In this document: in pieces, positions 1 to 8,444 of the stretch | How positions within the stretch are numbered: position 1 is the first letter of the stretch | Layout of the letters: each line of letters opens with the position of its first letter | Assembly (NCBI GenBank): GCA_040755055.1 | Contig: JBFMBS010000019.1 | Coordinates: 1-64,000 of the forward strand | Length of the DNA: 64,000 nt | Reading direction: 5' to 3' | Source of the DNA: DYJK01 sp040755055 | GTDB lineage: Bacteria > Bacteroidota > Ignavibacteria > Ignavibacteriales > Melioribacteraceae | The notes under the pieces: generated by a model | Databases searched by the model: none | Told to the model about the DNA's origin: nothing | What the model saw: the letters and a program-made list of their open reading frames with translations, nothing else | Position numbers and translations under genes: made by a program

Positions 1-121
1 GAAGGATACATCAATCATTGAATTATAAAACACCGGCAGAAATCTATTTCAACTGACCGGAGATTTAACTAAATTTTACACATTAAATTATGTCATTTTT
101 CTGTCCAACCAATTGGGTACA
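1..121 (+). mobile_element. Right end of an IS3-family (IS150-like) insertion sequence, truncated by window edge
   Basis: The first 56 bases encode the C-terminal tail of an IS3-type transposase. They are followed by about 65 non-coding bases that end in GTCCAACCAATTGGGTACA. The reverse complement of that end, TGTACCCAATTGGTTGGAC, has the TGTAC...GTTGGAC layout known for IS150-group terminal inverted repeats, and IS3 ends usually finish in CA. I therefore place the boundary at base 121. The left end is outside the window, so neither the target duplication nor the IR pair can be seen. The element lies directly upstream of the secreted subtilase gene and has probably cut it off from its own promoter. 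Confidence 0.72.
3..56 (+). CDS. IS3-family transposase OrfB, C-terminal fragment
   Basis: Frame 3 reads RIHQSLNYKTPAEIYFN and then TGA. This matches the closing segment of rve-type (DDE) integrase domains in IS3-family OrfB proteins, which typically end in R-P-H-x-L-x-Y-x-T-P-x-E. Only about 17 residues are visible and the catalytic DDE residues lie upstream of the window. It belongs with the IS end that finishes near base 121. The assignment rests on this short but characteristic tail and on the IS-like terminal sequence that follows it. Confidence 0.7.
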   Translation, partial: RIHQSLNYKTPAEIYFN

Positions 122-183
122 GTTAAAAGAATCTATTTTGTATTTGGATCCTTACGATACTTTTTATCCAAATTAACTTCTCT

Positions 184-3100
184 TTGGAAGCTCAAGTTTT
201 TAGCGAAGCACCGGTAACAATATCTGATAAAGGTGAAAGATTATCTACAATGATTTATGTAAAAGTAAAAAGTAGTGGTTATGTAGAAATACCTGAAGGG
301 TATAAATATGTTGATGCAAACTCTATATCAAACAAATTCTCAAACATTCGTACTATTTTACATGACTTTTGTAAAAGCTTACAAATTACTTTATCGGAAT
401 TAAGAATTAGCAAAGCTATACCGAATGCTAAAGAAGAGGATACTTTATTTATTGATAATAAAACTGGCGAGATAAAGAAATTGCCCAATCTTGCGAGGGT
501 GTTTATCATTAAGTTCCCACAACAAGTTAATATAGAAACTATTATTTCTGAACTAGAAAAAAGTGAAGAGGTAGAATATGCTCATGGACCAGTTCAGTTG
601 GTTGATTGCGCTGAATATCCAAATGATTATTATTTTAGTAATGGTGGACAGTGGTACTTGAATGCTATTAAAGCCCCTGAAGCATGGGGCATAACTAAAG
701 GTAGTTCTGATATTAAAATAGCTTTAATAGAAAAAAGTGGAGTTGAATTTTCACATTCTGATCTACGTAATAAAATAGTTGGTGGGGACAATAATCCTGG
801 TGGTATCGGTGGTGGACACGGAACTTGGGTAGCTGGATTTGCCGGGGCAGAAACAAATAATAATAGCTTAGGTGTAGCATCACTTGGTTGGAATATTAAG
901 TTATTAACTTTTCAGCCTTATAATGACGATGATCAAAGAAGTGTACTTGCGCAAAAAATAACTGATGCGGTAGATGCTGGCGCAAGTGTTATTAACATGA
1001 GTTTTCGAACAGTAAAAAATGGGTTTAGTAGTTGTGACCAGTCATTGTTAAAAGGAGGTGCTTATGAAAGTTCAGAATTATTCTATTATTATAATTGGAA
1101 TTATGGATTAGTATCAAATGCTATACAATACGCAATTGGTCACAATGTAGTTATTATTGCTTCAGCTGGAAACTTTGCCGAAGAAATCAGTGGTGAAAGA
1201 CCTTGTGAACTTGTTCCATTTCCATCTTATCCGGCTAAGTATTCAGGAGTAATAGCAGTAAGTGGTTCAATGCAAAATAACAATTTTGTTGATGGCTGGA
1301 ATTATGGTTCTTTTGTTGATGTAAATGCACCAGGCAAAACTGATGCAAGTACTGGTTTGTGGTCTACTGATTTGAATAACAGTTACACTAATTCAGTGAG
1401 TAAGACAAGTGGTACATCTTTTGCTGCACCGCAAGTTTCTGCATTATCTGCATTAATTAAATCATTAGATGTTACACTGTCCCCAGCAACCGTAGGAAGT
1501 ATTTTAATAAATTCTGCTGACAAAATTGGTCAATATAGTTACGATGCAAATGGATGGAACCAATACATGGGTTACGGAAGAATTAACGCTTACAACGCAC
1601 TTTTACTAACACATGCATATTCCACAAACAATCCAAAATCAATATCACAAACAGCAACAGCAAATAATGGACAAAGAAAAGTTGTAAAAGATGGAAGTGG
1701 TAACTTTCATACTGTATTTTCTTCCGGCGGCGAAATATTTTATAGGAGACAAAATGCTAGTGGCAGCTGGCAAGACCCGGTAAAAATAAGTTTCGATAAC
1801 GGTTTAAATGATGCACCTTCAATTGAAGCTGGACAAACAAACCATATTGCGATAACATGGCAAAGACAAACGGCAACTAATACTTACGATATTTATTTTG
1901 CAAGGAGTACAGATCAAGGTTCAACATGGCCCCAGAAATATATTCTTACGTCATCCGTAAGTTCATCATTAATTCCTTATCCAGTTCTTGCAATAGATAA
2001 AACAACCAACTTTTATACAGTACTGTATAATACATCGACAGCATTAAAGAATAAAACTGCAACAAATCCTAGCGGCATAGGTAATTGGAGTTCGGAAACT
2101 TCATTACCCGGCTCTACCAGCAGTGATTATAGACCCTCTCTTTCAACCGGCAGTTCTACAATTATCTTGTGTACATATCAAAATAATAACCAAATATATT
2201 ACCGTTACCAAAATGCAAATGGATCGTGGAGTAGTGCAGAGAACATCATGTCCAATATACCCGGATCATCTCATCAAACACCAACAATAACCGGAATTCC
2301 TTCGAGCAATCAAGTACATGTAGCCTGGCAAGGAATAACATCCATTGGTAAGTCAGTAATATATCACCGGAAAAAAGATACATATAATGGTTCCTGGCCT
2401 TCTGAATATTATACAACCTATTATGAAGGACAGCAATTACCGTCATTATCAGGTTTGGCAACAAATAAAGTTGATTTACTATTTCAAACTATACCTTCTT
2501 TTGCTAACTCAACATATAAAATGAGATTTAATGGAAGCACTTGGAGTACGCCAACACTTGTTGCCTCTAATGCAGTTTATCCTTCGGTATCAATCGGAAG
2601 TACAACAGCAAAATATGTTTACACAAGCGGAATAACCTCACCCTACACCGTAACATTAAGTGGGGAAACACTAAGTAAAGAATCTGCATTCAACCCCTCA
2701 GTCTATTCTCGTTCCATTGCAATAATGAACAACCCGGAAGAATATCTCGAAGTTGTTCTTAACAAGATGTATTTCAAAATGAAAGACGGTTCAACACAAA
2801 GAATTGATTTCCTTCCGGTTGACCTGGAAGAACTGAAGATAAAAGAAAAGTTTGATTTAACAACCAGCAATGCCTGGGATTTGATGAAAGGGATAAAAGA
2901 TTTAACAATACCGGTCGGCGCAGACGAACTTGTATTTGATTACACGGTAAGAGGAGAAAACATAGATAAAGTAATAGAAGGCAACATAACTGATGTTGAT
3001 TTATCATTTGGATTAAACGTAACAACAAAAAACGAGAAAGCAGAAAAAGTAAAATCTGTAATTCTTAACAATGGTAAGATTACAGAGACCAAGTTCCAAG

Positions 3101-3552
3101 AAATAATACCATTGAGTTCATTAACTGCCGAGCGAGGATTTGATAAAATTGACTTAGGATTAAAAGTAAAAGGTATAGTACCAAAGTCAACAGCATTTGC
3201 AAGTTTAGGGCACATATTTGATTTTACAAACATAACAGCAGCAAACGGAACACAAGCAAACAAAGCCGATAATACTGATGGCATAATAAGTGAAGAACTA
3301 ACAACTCAAAATTACCCTAACCCATTCAACCCAACAACATTAATACAGTTCACAATCAAGAACTCGGGCAAAGTTACATTGAAAGTATATGATGTATTGG
3401 GAAGAGAGGTAGCAAATTTATTAAACAGTTACCACGAATCAGGCAGTTACGAAATACCATTTGATGGTTCAAGTTTACCGAGTGGTATTTATTTCTACAA
3501 TTTAACTGTGAACGGAAAATCTCTAACAAAGAAGATGATGCTTTTAAAGTAA
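184..3552 (+). CDS. T9SS-secreted subtilisin-like (S8) protein with degenerate active site
   Basis: This is an extracellular S8-family protein of about 1,120 residues. His212 (GGGHGTWVAG), the oxyanion Asn330 (ASAGNF) and Ser412 (SGTSFAAP) are present. Where the catalytic Asp-Ser/Thr-Gly should be, the protein reads IALIEKSGVEFSHSDL, so Glu183-Lys184 replaces Asp. Residues about 500-830 form a beta-rich region with sialidase/BNR-like stretches. Residues about 1038-1122 are a type A T9SS sorting domain (YPNPFNPTT, then VYDVLGREV and SGIYFYNL). The first usable start is TTG at 184. However, the same frame is open from 127 and encodes a good signal peptide core (KNLFCIWILTILFIQINF) with no ATG, GTG or TTG before it; TAA lies at 124. 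The true 5' end was therefore probably lost at the IS junction, or uses a rare start. The fold is certain; peptidase activity is doubtful. Confidence 0.85.
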   Translation: MEAQVFSEAPVTISDKGERLSTMIYVKVKSSGYVEIPEGYKYVDANSISNKFSNIRTILHDFCKSLQITLSELRISKAIPNAKEEDTLFIDNKTGEIKKLPNLARVFIIKFPQQVNIETIISELEKSEEVEYAHGPVQLVDCAEYPNDYYFSNGGQWYLNAIKAPEAWGITKGSSDIKIALIEKSGVEFSHSDLRNKIVGGDNNPGGIGGGHGTWVAGFAGAETNNNSLGVASLGWNIKLLTFQPYNDDDQRSVLAQKITDAVDAGASVINMSFRTVKNGFSSCDQSLLKGGAYESSELFYYYNWNYGLVSNAIQYAIGHNVVIIASAGNFAEEISGERPCELVPFPSYPAKYSGVIAVSGSMQNNNFVDGWNYGSFVDVNAPGKTDASTGLWSTDLNNSYTNSVSKTSGTSFAAPQVSALSALIKSLDVTLSPATVGSILINSADKIGQYSYDANGWNQYMGYGRINAYNALLLTHAYSTNNPKSISQTATANNGQRKVVKDGSGNFHTVFSSGGEIFYRRQNASGSWQDPVKISFDNGLNDAPSIEAGQTNHIAITWQRQTATNTYDIYFARSTDQGSTWPQKYILTSSVSSSLIPYPVLAIDKTTNFYTVLYNTSTALKNKTATNPSGIGNWSSETSLPGSTSSDYRPSLSTGSSTIILCTYQNNNQIYYRYQNANGSWSSAENIMSNIPGSSHQTPTITGIPSSNQVHVAWQGITSIGKSVIYHRKKDTYNGSWPSEYYTTYYEGQQLPSLSGLATNKVDLLFQTIPSFANSTYKMRFNGSTWSTPTLVASNAVYPSVSIGSTTAKYVYTSGITSPYTVTLSGETLSKESAFNPSVYSRSIAIMNNPEEYLEVVLNKMYFKMKDGSTQRIDFLPVDLEELKIKEKFDLTTSNAWDLMKGIKDLTIPVGADELVFDYTVRGENIDKVIEGNITDVDLSFGLNVTTKNEKAEKVKSVILNNGKITETKFQEIIPLSSLTAERGFDKIDLGLKVKGIVPKSTAFASLGHIFDFTNITAANGTQANKADNTDGIISEELTTQNYPNPFNPTTLIQFTIKNSGKVTLKVYDVLGREVANLLNSYHESGSYEIPFDGSSLPSGIYFYNLTVNGKSLTKKMMLLK

Positions 3553-3590
3553 AATCAAATATCCAGCCCACCAATTTTGGGTAAATATCA

Positions 3591-3620
3591 AAATAAAGGC
3601 GGAATAATCCGCCTTTATTT
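3591..3620 (+). terminator. Rho-independent terminator after the subtilase gene
   Basis: A perfect 13-bp inverted repeat (AAATAAAGGCGGA with its complement) encloses the 4-base loop ATAA and ends in a T-rich stretch (TTTATTTTATC). It lies 39 bases after the stop codon. The arms start with A-rich sequence, so the hairpin could act in both directions. Confidence 0.8.
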
Positions 3621-3909
3621 TATCAAGCAAATAATACTGAAATTTATATTTCCATCAACTATTTTTATAGTAGTAAATAAAATAGAAATCTTAATTAAGA
3701 TATTTATTAAGCTGAATGACTTGACCTTCATGAGCTCGGTCGGGTCGCTTGTCGAAGTCTTGTTTCAACATCTCAAACTTATTTCGTTTTCAAAATATTA
3801 GATTTCAAAATGAACTTGTTTAACGGCAGATAAGTTCTGATAGACAGTATTTGTACAATCTAATTAATAACGACGGAACTAAATAGTAAATCAAAAATTG
3901 TAAATAGAT
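3621..3909. other. Intergenic region without a recognisable gene
   Basis: This is an AT-rich stretch between the subtilase terminator and the RND pump. A short open frame through it has no coding character. Around 3730-3760 there is a GC-richer piece (GAGCTCGGTCGG...GCTTGTCGAAGTC) that resembles a decayed copy of an intergenic palindromic repeat. The region must carry the promoter of the RND gene, but I see no clear promoter or strong ribosome binding site before 3910. Confidence 0.5.
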
Positions 3910-6900
3910 ATGAGTTTATCATCAATCAGCATACGCAGACCGGTACTCGCAATCGTTATGTCGATTGCAATTGTTCTGTTTGGAGTTATCGGTTATACAT
4001 ATTTAGGTGTAAGGGAATATCCAAGTGTCGATCCGCCGATCATAAATGTGTCCACAAATTACGCCGGTGCGAATGCAGATGTAATCGAATCGCAGATAAC
4101 CGAACCGCTTGAAGAACAGATTAACGGGATAGCCGGTATCCGTTCTTTAACATCAACAAGCCGTGACGGACGCAGCAACATTACCGTTGAATTTGATGTG
4201 AGCGTTGATCTTGAAACAGCTGCGAATGATGTTCGTGATAGAGTTTCGCGCGCTCAAAGAAATCTTCCGCCCGATGTTGATCCGCCCACAGTTGCCAAAC
4301 AAGATGCTGATGCAGTCCCGATAATTTTTCTTGGCGTGAAGAGTGATAAGAGAAATCTGCTCGATCTTTCCGATATCGGCCAAAATATTTTTAAGGAACG
4401 CCTTCAGACAATACCCGGTGTCAGCCAGGTAGCAATTTGGGGTGAACGGAAATATTCAATGCGTTTATGGATGGACCCGGCTAAACTTGCCGCTTACAGC
4501 ATAACCCCCCTGGATATCCGCAGTGCTCTTAATAGAGAAAATATAGAACTTCCTTCCGGTCGAATTGAAGGAAGTAATACCGAGTTAACAGTAAGGACAC
4601 TCGGACGATTAACATCAGTTGACGAGTTTAACAATTTGATCGTAAAAGAATCGGCCGGTGCAATTGTAAGAATGGAGGATATCGGTAACGCCGAACTCTT
4701 CCCCGAAAACGAAAGGACAATGCTGAGAAATAACGGCATCCCGATGATTGGTGTAGTTTTGATTCCGCAGCCCGGTGCAAATTATATCCAGATTGCAGAT
4801 GAATTTTATAAACGCGTCGATCAGATTAAAAAAGATTTACCCCAGGATATTGAACTTGTAATCGGGTTCGATGTAACAAAATATATCCGTCAATCAATTT
4901 CCGAAGTTCAAGAAACAATTCTTCTTGCTTTTGGACTTGTAATTCTTATTATCTTTTTGTTTTTGAGGGACTGGCGTACTACAATTATTCCTATCATAGC
5001 CATACCGGTTTCACTTATAGGCGTGTTCTTTATAATGTACCTTGTTGATTTTTCAGTTAATGTTTTAACATTGCTGGGGATTGTCCTTGCAATAGGAATA
5101 GTAGTTGATGATGCAATAGTTGTTTTGGAGAATATCTTCCGTAAAGTTGAAGATGGGATGGGTGCTGTTGAAGCCAGTACAAAAGGATCGGCTGAAATAT
5201 TCTTTGCGATAATATCCACAACTGTAACATTAGCAGCGGTTTTTCTTCCCATAATGTTTCTCGAAGGTATAACCGGCAGATTGTTTGTCGAGTTTGGTGT
5301 AGTAATAGCCGGGTCGGTATTGATCTCCGCATTTATCGCTCTTACTTTGACTCCTATGCTCAGTTCAAAAATTCTGAGGCATAAAGAAAAACACAGCTGG
5401 TTCTATTACAAGACTGAACCCTTTTTCAATAAAATGGAAAATTCGTACCGGGATTTGTTAAGACAATTTTTGAGTAAACGATGGCTTGCATTTGTGATTA
5501 TGGCTGTTTCATTTTTCGCAATATATTTTATCGGAAGCAGTTTGCAATCGGAACTTGCACCTATCGAGGACCGCGGAGATATTCGTGTTCAATCTACTAT
5601 GCCGGAAGGAACCACTTTTGAAATGATGGACCGTTACTTGATGAATATGTACAAGGTTTTAAAAGATACAGTTAAAGAAACCGATGCTGTTGTATCGGTA
5701 ACAGCCGGCGGAGGAGGAAGCGTTAATAGCGGGTTTATAAGATTGATTTTAAAAGAAAGGGATCAACGGGAGAGATCGCAGCAAGAGATTGCAGATCAAG
5801 TTACCGGTATTGTACAAAAATTAAGTGATGCCCGTTCTTTCGTTGTGCAGAATCAATCGATCTCTACAAGAAGGGGAGGAGGTAATATACCCGTTCAATA
5901 TGTTATACAAGCTCCCGATTTTGAACGGCTTCGGGAAGTAGTTCCAAAATTTCTTGATGCGGCACGAGATGAACCGACTTTTGCAAATGTTGATGTGAAT
6001 TTGAAATTTAACAAACCGGAAATTGTAATCGAGATCAACAGAACCAAAGCGAGAGAACTTGGCGTATCTGCTCTTGATATTGCTCAAACTTTACAGCTTG
6101 CTTACTCCGGTCAGCGATTCGGATTTTTTATCATGAACGGTAAGCAATACCAGGTTATCGGGCAAGTATTCAGGGAGAATAGGAATAAGCCGATTGATCT
6201 TGCTTCGCTTTATGTACGCAACAATAGAAATCAATTGATACAGCTTGATAATCTTGTAACGCTGAAAGAGAAAAGCAGTCCGCCGCAACTTTATCGGTTT
6301 AATCGTTTTGTCAGTGCAACAGTTTCCGCAAGTTTAGCACCCGGCAAAACAATTGGCGATGGTATTGAAGCAATGGATAAAATTGCAGATCAAGTTTTAG
6401 ATGACCGATATTCCACAGCACTTGAAGGTGCATCGAAAGATTTTGTCGAAAGTTCTTCGAGTTTACTATTTACATTTATGCTGGCGCTTGTATTAATCTA
6501 TTTAACTCTTGCTGCACAATTCGAAAGTTTCCGCGATCCTTTTATAATCATGTTTACTGTTCCGCTTGCAATTGCCGGAGCGGTAATATCACTCTGGTAT
6601 TTTAATCAAACATTAAACATCTTTAGTCAAATTGGACAGATAATGTTAATTGGGCTTGTTACCAAGAACGGAATTTTAATTGTTGAATTTGCCAACCAGA
6701 AAAAGGCACAAGGTTTAAACGTAGTTGAAGCTGTTCAAGAAGCAGCACGTTTGCGTTTGCGCCCGATACTTATGACAAGTCTCTCTACAATACTTGGTGC
6801 GTTGCCAATAGCGCTTGCACTCGGCGCCGGCTCCGAAAGTCGTGTCTCGATGGGCATTGCAGTTATCGGAGGATTAATTTTTTCGACTATACTTACTTTG

Positions 6901-7002
6901 TTTGTAATCCCGGCTATCTATACTTATTTCTCGGAGAAAACGAAATCTGTAAGCAACGTTGTTATTAGCGAAGCTGAAAAAGAATTGGTAGGGGTGAAGT
7001 GA
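3910..7002 (+). CDS. RND-family efflux pump inner-membrane subunit (AcrB/MexB-like)
   Basis: This is a proton-driven exporter of the HAE1/AcrB type, normally one part of a tripartite pump with a membrane fusion protein and a TolC channel. At 1,030 residues it has the usual full length. The N terminus (SISIRRPVLAIVMSIAIVLFG) is the typical first helix. GIVVDDAIVVLEN near residue 400 carries the adjacent Asp pair of the proton relay in TM4. The two large periplasmic loops and the C-terminal helices are intact (VTKNGILIVEFAN, then LRLRPILMTSLSTILGALPIAL). No fusion protein or TolC gene is adjacent: a secreted subtilase lies upstream and a POT transporter downstream. The partners must be elsewhere. 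The substrate cannot be read from the sequence. Confidence 0.93.
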   Translation: MSLSSISIRRPVLAIVMSIAIVLFGVIGYTYLGVREYPSVDPPIINVSTNYAGANADVIESQITEPLEEQINGIAGIRSLTSTSRDGRSNITVEFDVSVDLETAANDVRDRVSRAQRNLPPDVDPPTVAKQDADAVPIIFLGVKSDKRNLLDLSDIGQNIFKERLQTIPGVSQVAIWGERKYSMRLWMDPAKLAAYSITPLDIRSALNRENIELPSGRIEGSNTELTVRTLGRLTSVDEFNNLIVKESAGAIVRMEDIGNAELFPENERTMLRNNGIPMIGVVLIPQPGANYIQIADEFYKRVDQIKKDLPQDIELVIGFDVTKYIRQSISEVQETILLAFGLVILIIFLFLRDWRTTIIPIIAIPVSLIGVFFIMYLVDFSVNVLTLLGIVLAIGIVVDDAIVVLENIFRKVEDGMGAVEASTKGSAEIFFAIISTTVTLAAVFLPIMFLEGITGRLFVEFGVVIAGSVLISAFIALTLTPMLSSKILRHKEKHSWFYYKTEPFFNKMENSYRDLLRQFLSKRWLAFVIMAVSFFAIYFIGSSLQSELAPIEDRGDIRVQSTMPEGTTFEMMDRYLMNMYKVLKDTVKETDAVVSVTAGGGGSVNSGFIRLILKERDQRERSQQEIADQVTGIVQKLSDARSFVVQNQSISTRRGGGNIPVQYVIQAPDFERLREVVPKFLDAARDEPTFANVDVNLKFNKPEIVIEINRTKARELGVSALDIAQTLQLAYSGQRFGFFIMNGKQYQVIGQVFRENRNKPIDLASLYVRNNRNQLIQLDNLVTLKEKSSPPQLYRFNRFVSATVSASLAPGKTIGDGIEAMDKIADQVLDDRYSTALEGASKDFVESSSSLLFTFMLALVLIYLTLAAQFESFRDPFIIMFTVPLAIAGAVISLWYFNQTLNIFSQIGQIMLIGLVTKNGILIVEFANQKKAQGLNVVEAVQEAARLRLRPILMTSLSTILGALPIALALGAGSESRVSMGIAVIGGLIFSTILTLFVIPAIYTYFSEKTKSVSNVVISEAEKELVGVK

Positions 7003-7022
7003 AAAAGAATTGTACCGATTTT

Positions 7023-7050
7023 TTTACCGTCTCTTTAAAGAGACGGTAAA
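7023..7050. repeat. Perfect 28-bp palindrome after the RND gene
   Basis: Two 14-base arms (TTTACCGTCTCTTT and its complement) abut with no spacer, 20 bases after the RND stop codon. It would form a strong hairpin in RNA. It is preceded by T's and followed by A's on the plus strand, so it lacks the downstream U-tract of a canonical terminator. It could still stop transcription or protect the 3' end of the mRNA. Confidence 0.6.
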
Positions 7051-7138
7051 CAAAAAAATGCCACGACTCTCCTTCTTCATTTCCACTTTGCTTTAATCAC
7101 CGTGTCGACCTATTTTGCTACCTAAAAACGGGAATACT

Positions 7139-8440
7139 ATGGCAGAAAACACACCTAAAGTAAGCATATTCAAATCCTTTCCTAAGAATTTTTGGACGGT
7201 AATAGTGATGGAATTTTTCGAGCGCGGATCGTATTACGGCGTTCGTTCCATTCTTTCCGTTTATCTTGTGCTAAGTGCTGCAGAAGGAGGATTAGGTTTT
7301 TCAAAAGAGAGTGTTGGCGTAATAACAAGTACATTCCAGCCGCTCTTATATTTACTGCCGATTATCGGAGGTGCTATTGCCGACCGCTTTGGTTACAAAA
7401 AAACATTGGTCTTTGCTTTTATTGTTATGAGTGCCGGATATTTTTTAACGGGATTCATGACTTCGTACGTGCTTGTTTTTGCAAGTTTGATTTTTATGGT
7501 GGTAGGCGGCGGAGTTTTCAAACCGATAATTTCAGGTACTATTGCACGTGTGACTGATAAATCTAACTCAACCCTTGCATTCGGAATTTACTATTGGTCA
7601 ATTAATCTCGGCGCTTTTCTTTTTCCTCTGATACTTGTTAACATATTAAAACAATATTCCTACTCTTACGTTTTTATTATGGCTGCCGTAGGAACCGGCT
7701 GGCTGCTCCTCTTAAATCTATTTGTTTATAAAGAACCGCAAAAACCGGAAAACACAAAATCGCTTGGCAAGGTACTAGCCGAAGCCGTTTTAGTGCTTAA
7801 GGATTTTAGATTTATTTTAATGATTATTATCTATTCAGGTTTTTGGATTTTATATTTCCAGCAATTTGATTCCGTGCTCTGGTATTTTAAAGACTATGTA
7901 GATAAAACACCGATTAACAATGCAGTTAATTCCATACTCGGATTGTTCGTTCAAAATCCAAACTGGAAATTTGATGTTGAACATGTAACCGTTATTAATG
8001 CCGGCACAATAATATTGCTGCAAATTTTTGTTTCAAATATTGTTAAGAATAAAAAAGCGCTCCCAACAATGATTACCGGTATTGCAATGGGAACGATCGG
8101 TATTGCCATCCTGGCAATATCAACGCACCCGTTTGTGTTCATTGCCGGCATTTTCATTTTTTCTATTGGTGAAATGACTGCCCATCCAAAATTTATCAGC
8201 TATGTTGGATTGATTGCACCCGAAGATAAGAAAGCGGTTTACCTCGGTTATTCGTTTTTGTACGGTGTATTAGGAAGCGGAATCGGCGGAATTCTCGGTG
8301 CTAATCTTTATGTACATTTTGTTGATAAATTACATAACCCAACTATGCTCTGGATTACTTTCAGCATGATAGGAGTTGCGACAATGATCGGGCTGCTGTT
8401 ATACAATAAATTTTTAGCACCTAAAAATGTGGATGCATAA
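7139..8440 (+). CDS. POT/PTR2-family proton-coupled peptide transporter (MFS)
   Basis: This is an inner-membrane MFS protein of 433 residues that probably imports di- and tripeptides with protons. EFFERGSYYGVRSIL near the N terminus is the ExxERFxYYG signature of the POT family, with F replaced by G. A typical MFS loop follows (ADRFGYKKT), and about 12 hydrophobic segments can be seen. I chose ATG 7139 (MAENTPK) instead of a TTG eight codons upstream, because the added residues are not conserved-looking. The gene overlaps no neighbour; the Wzi-like gene begins 4 bases after its stop, which suggests co-transcription. Its likely peptide substrates fit the peptidases and the imino-acid catabolic genes elsewhere in the window. 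Confidence 0.85.
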   Translation: MAENTPKVSIFKSFPKNFWTVIVMEFFERGSYYGVRSILSVYLVLSAAEGGLGFSKESVGVITSTFQPLLYLLPIIGGAIADRFGYKKTLVFAFIVMSAGYFLTGFMTSYVLVFASLIFMVVGGGVFKPIISGTIARVTDKSNSTLAFGIYYWSINLGAFLFPLILVNILKQYSYSYVFIMAAVGTGWLLLLNLFVYKEPQKPENTKSLGKVLAEAVLVLKDFRFILMIIIYSGFWILYFQQFDSVLWYFKDYVDKTPINNAVNSILGLFVQNPNWKFDVEHVTVINAGTIILLQIFVSNIVKNKKALPTMITGIAMGTIGIAILAISTHPFVFIAGIFIFSIGEMTAHPKFISYVGLIAPEDKKAVYLGYSFLYGVLGSGIGGILGANLYVHFVDKLHNPTMLWITFSMIGVATMIGLLLYNKFLAPKNVDA

Positions 8441-8444
8441 AACG

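Noticed and set aside
3577..3801. 74-residue plus-strand open frame after the subtilase gene
   Set aside because: It begins within the terminator region, has no ribosome binding site, and its composition is that of translated AT-rich spacer.
7115..7138. TTG start for the POT transporter
   Set aside because: The ATG at 7139 gives a standard N terminus; the upstream eight codons look non-coding.
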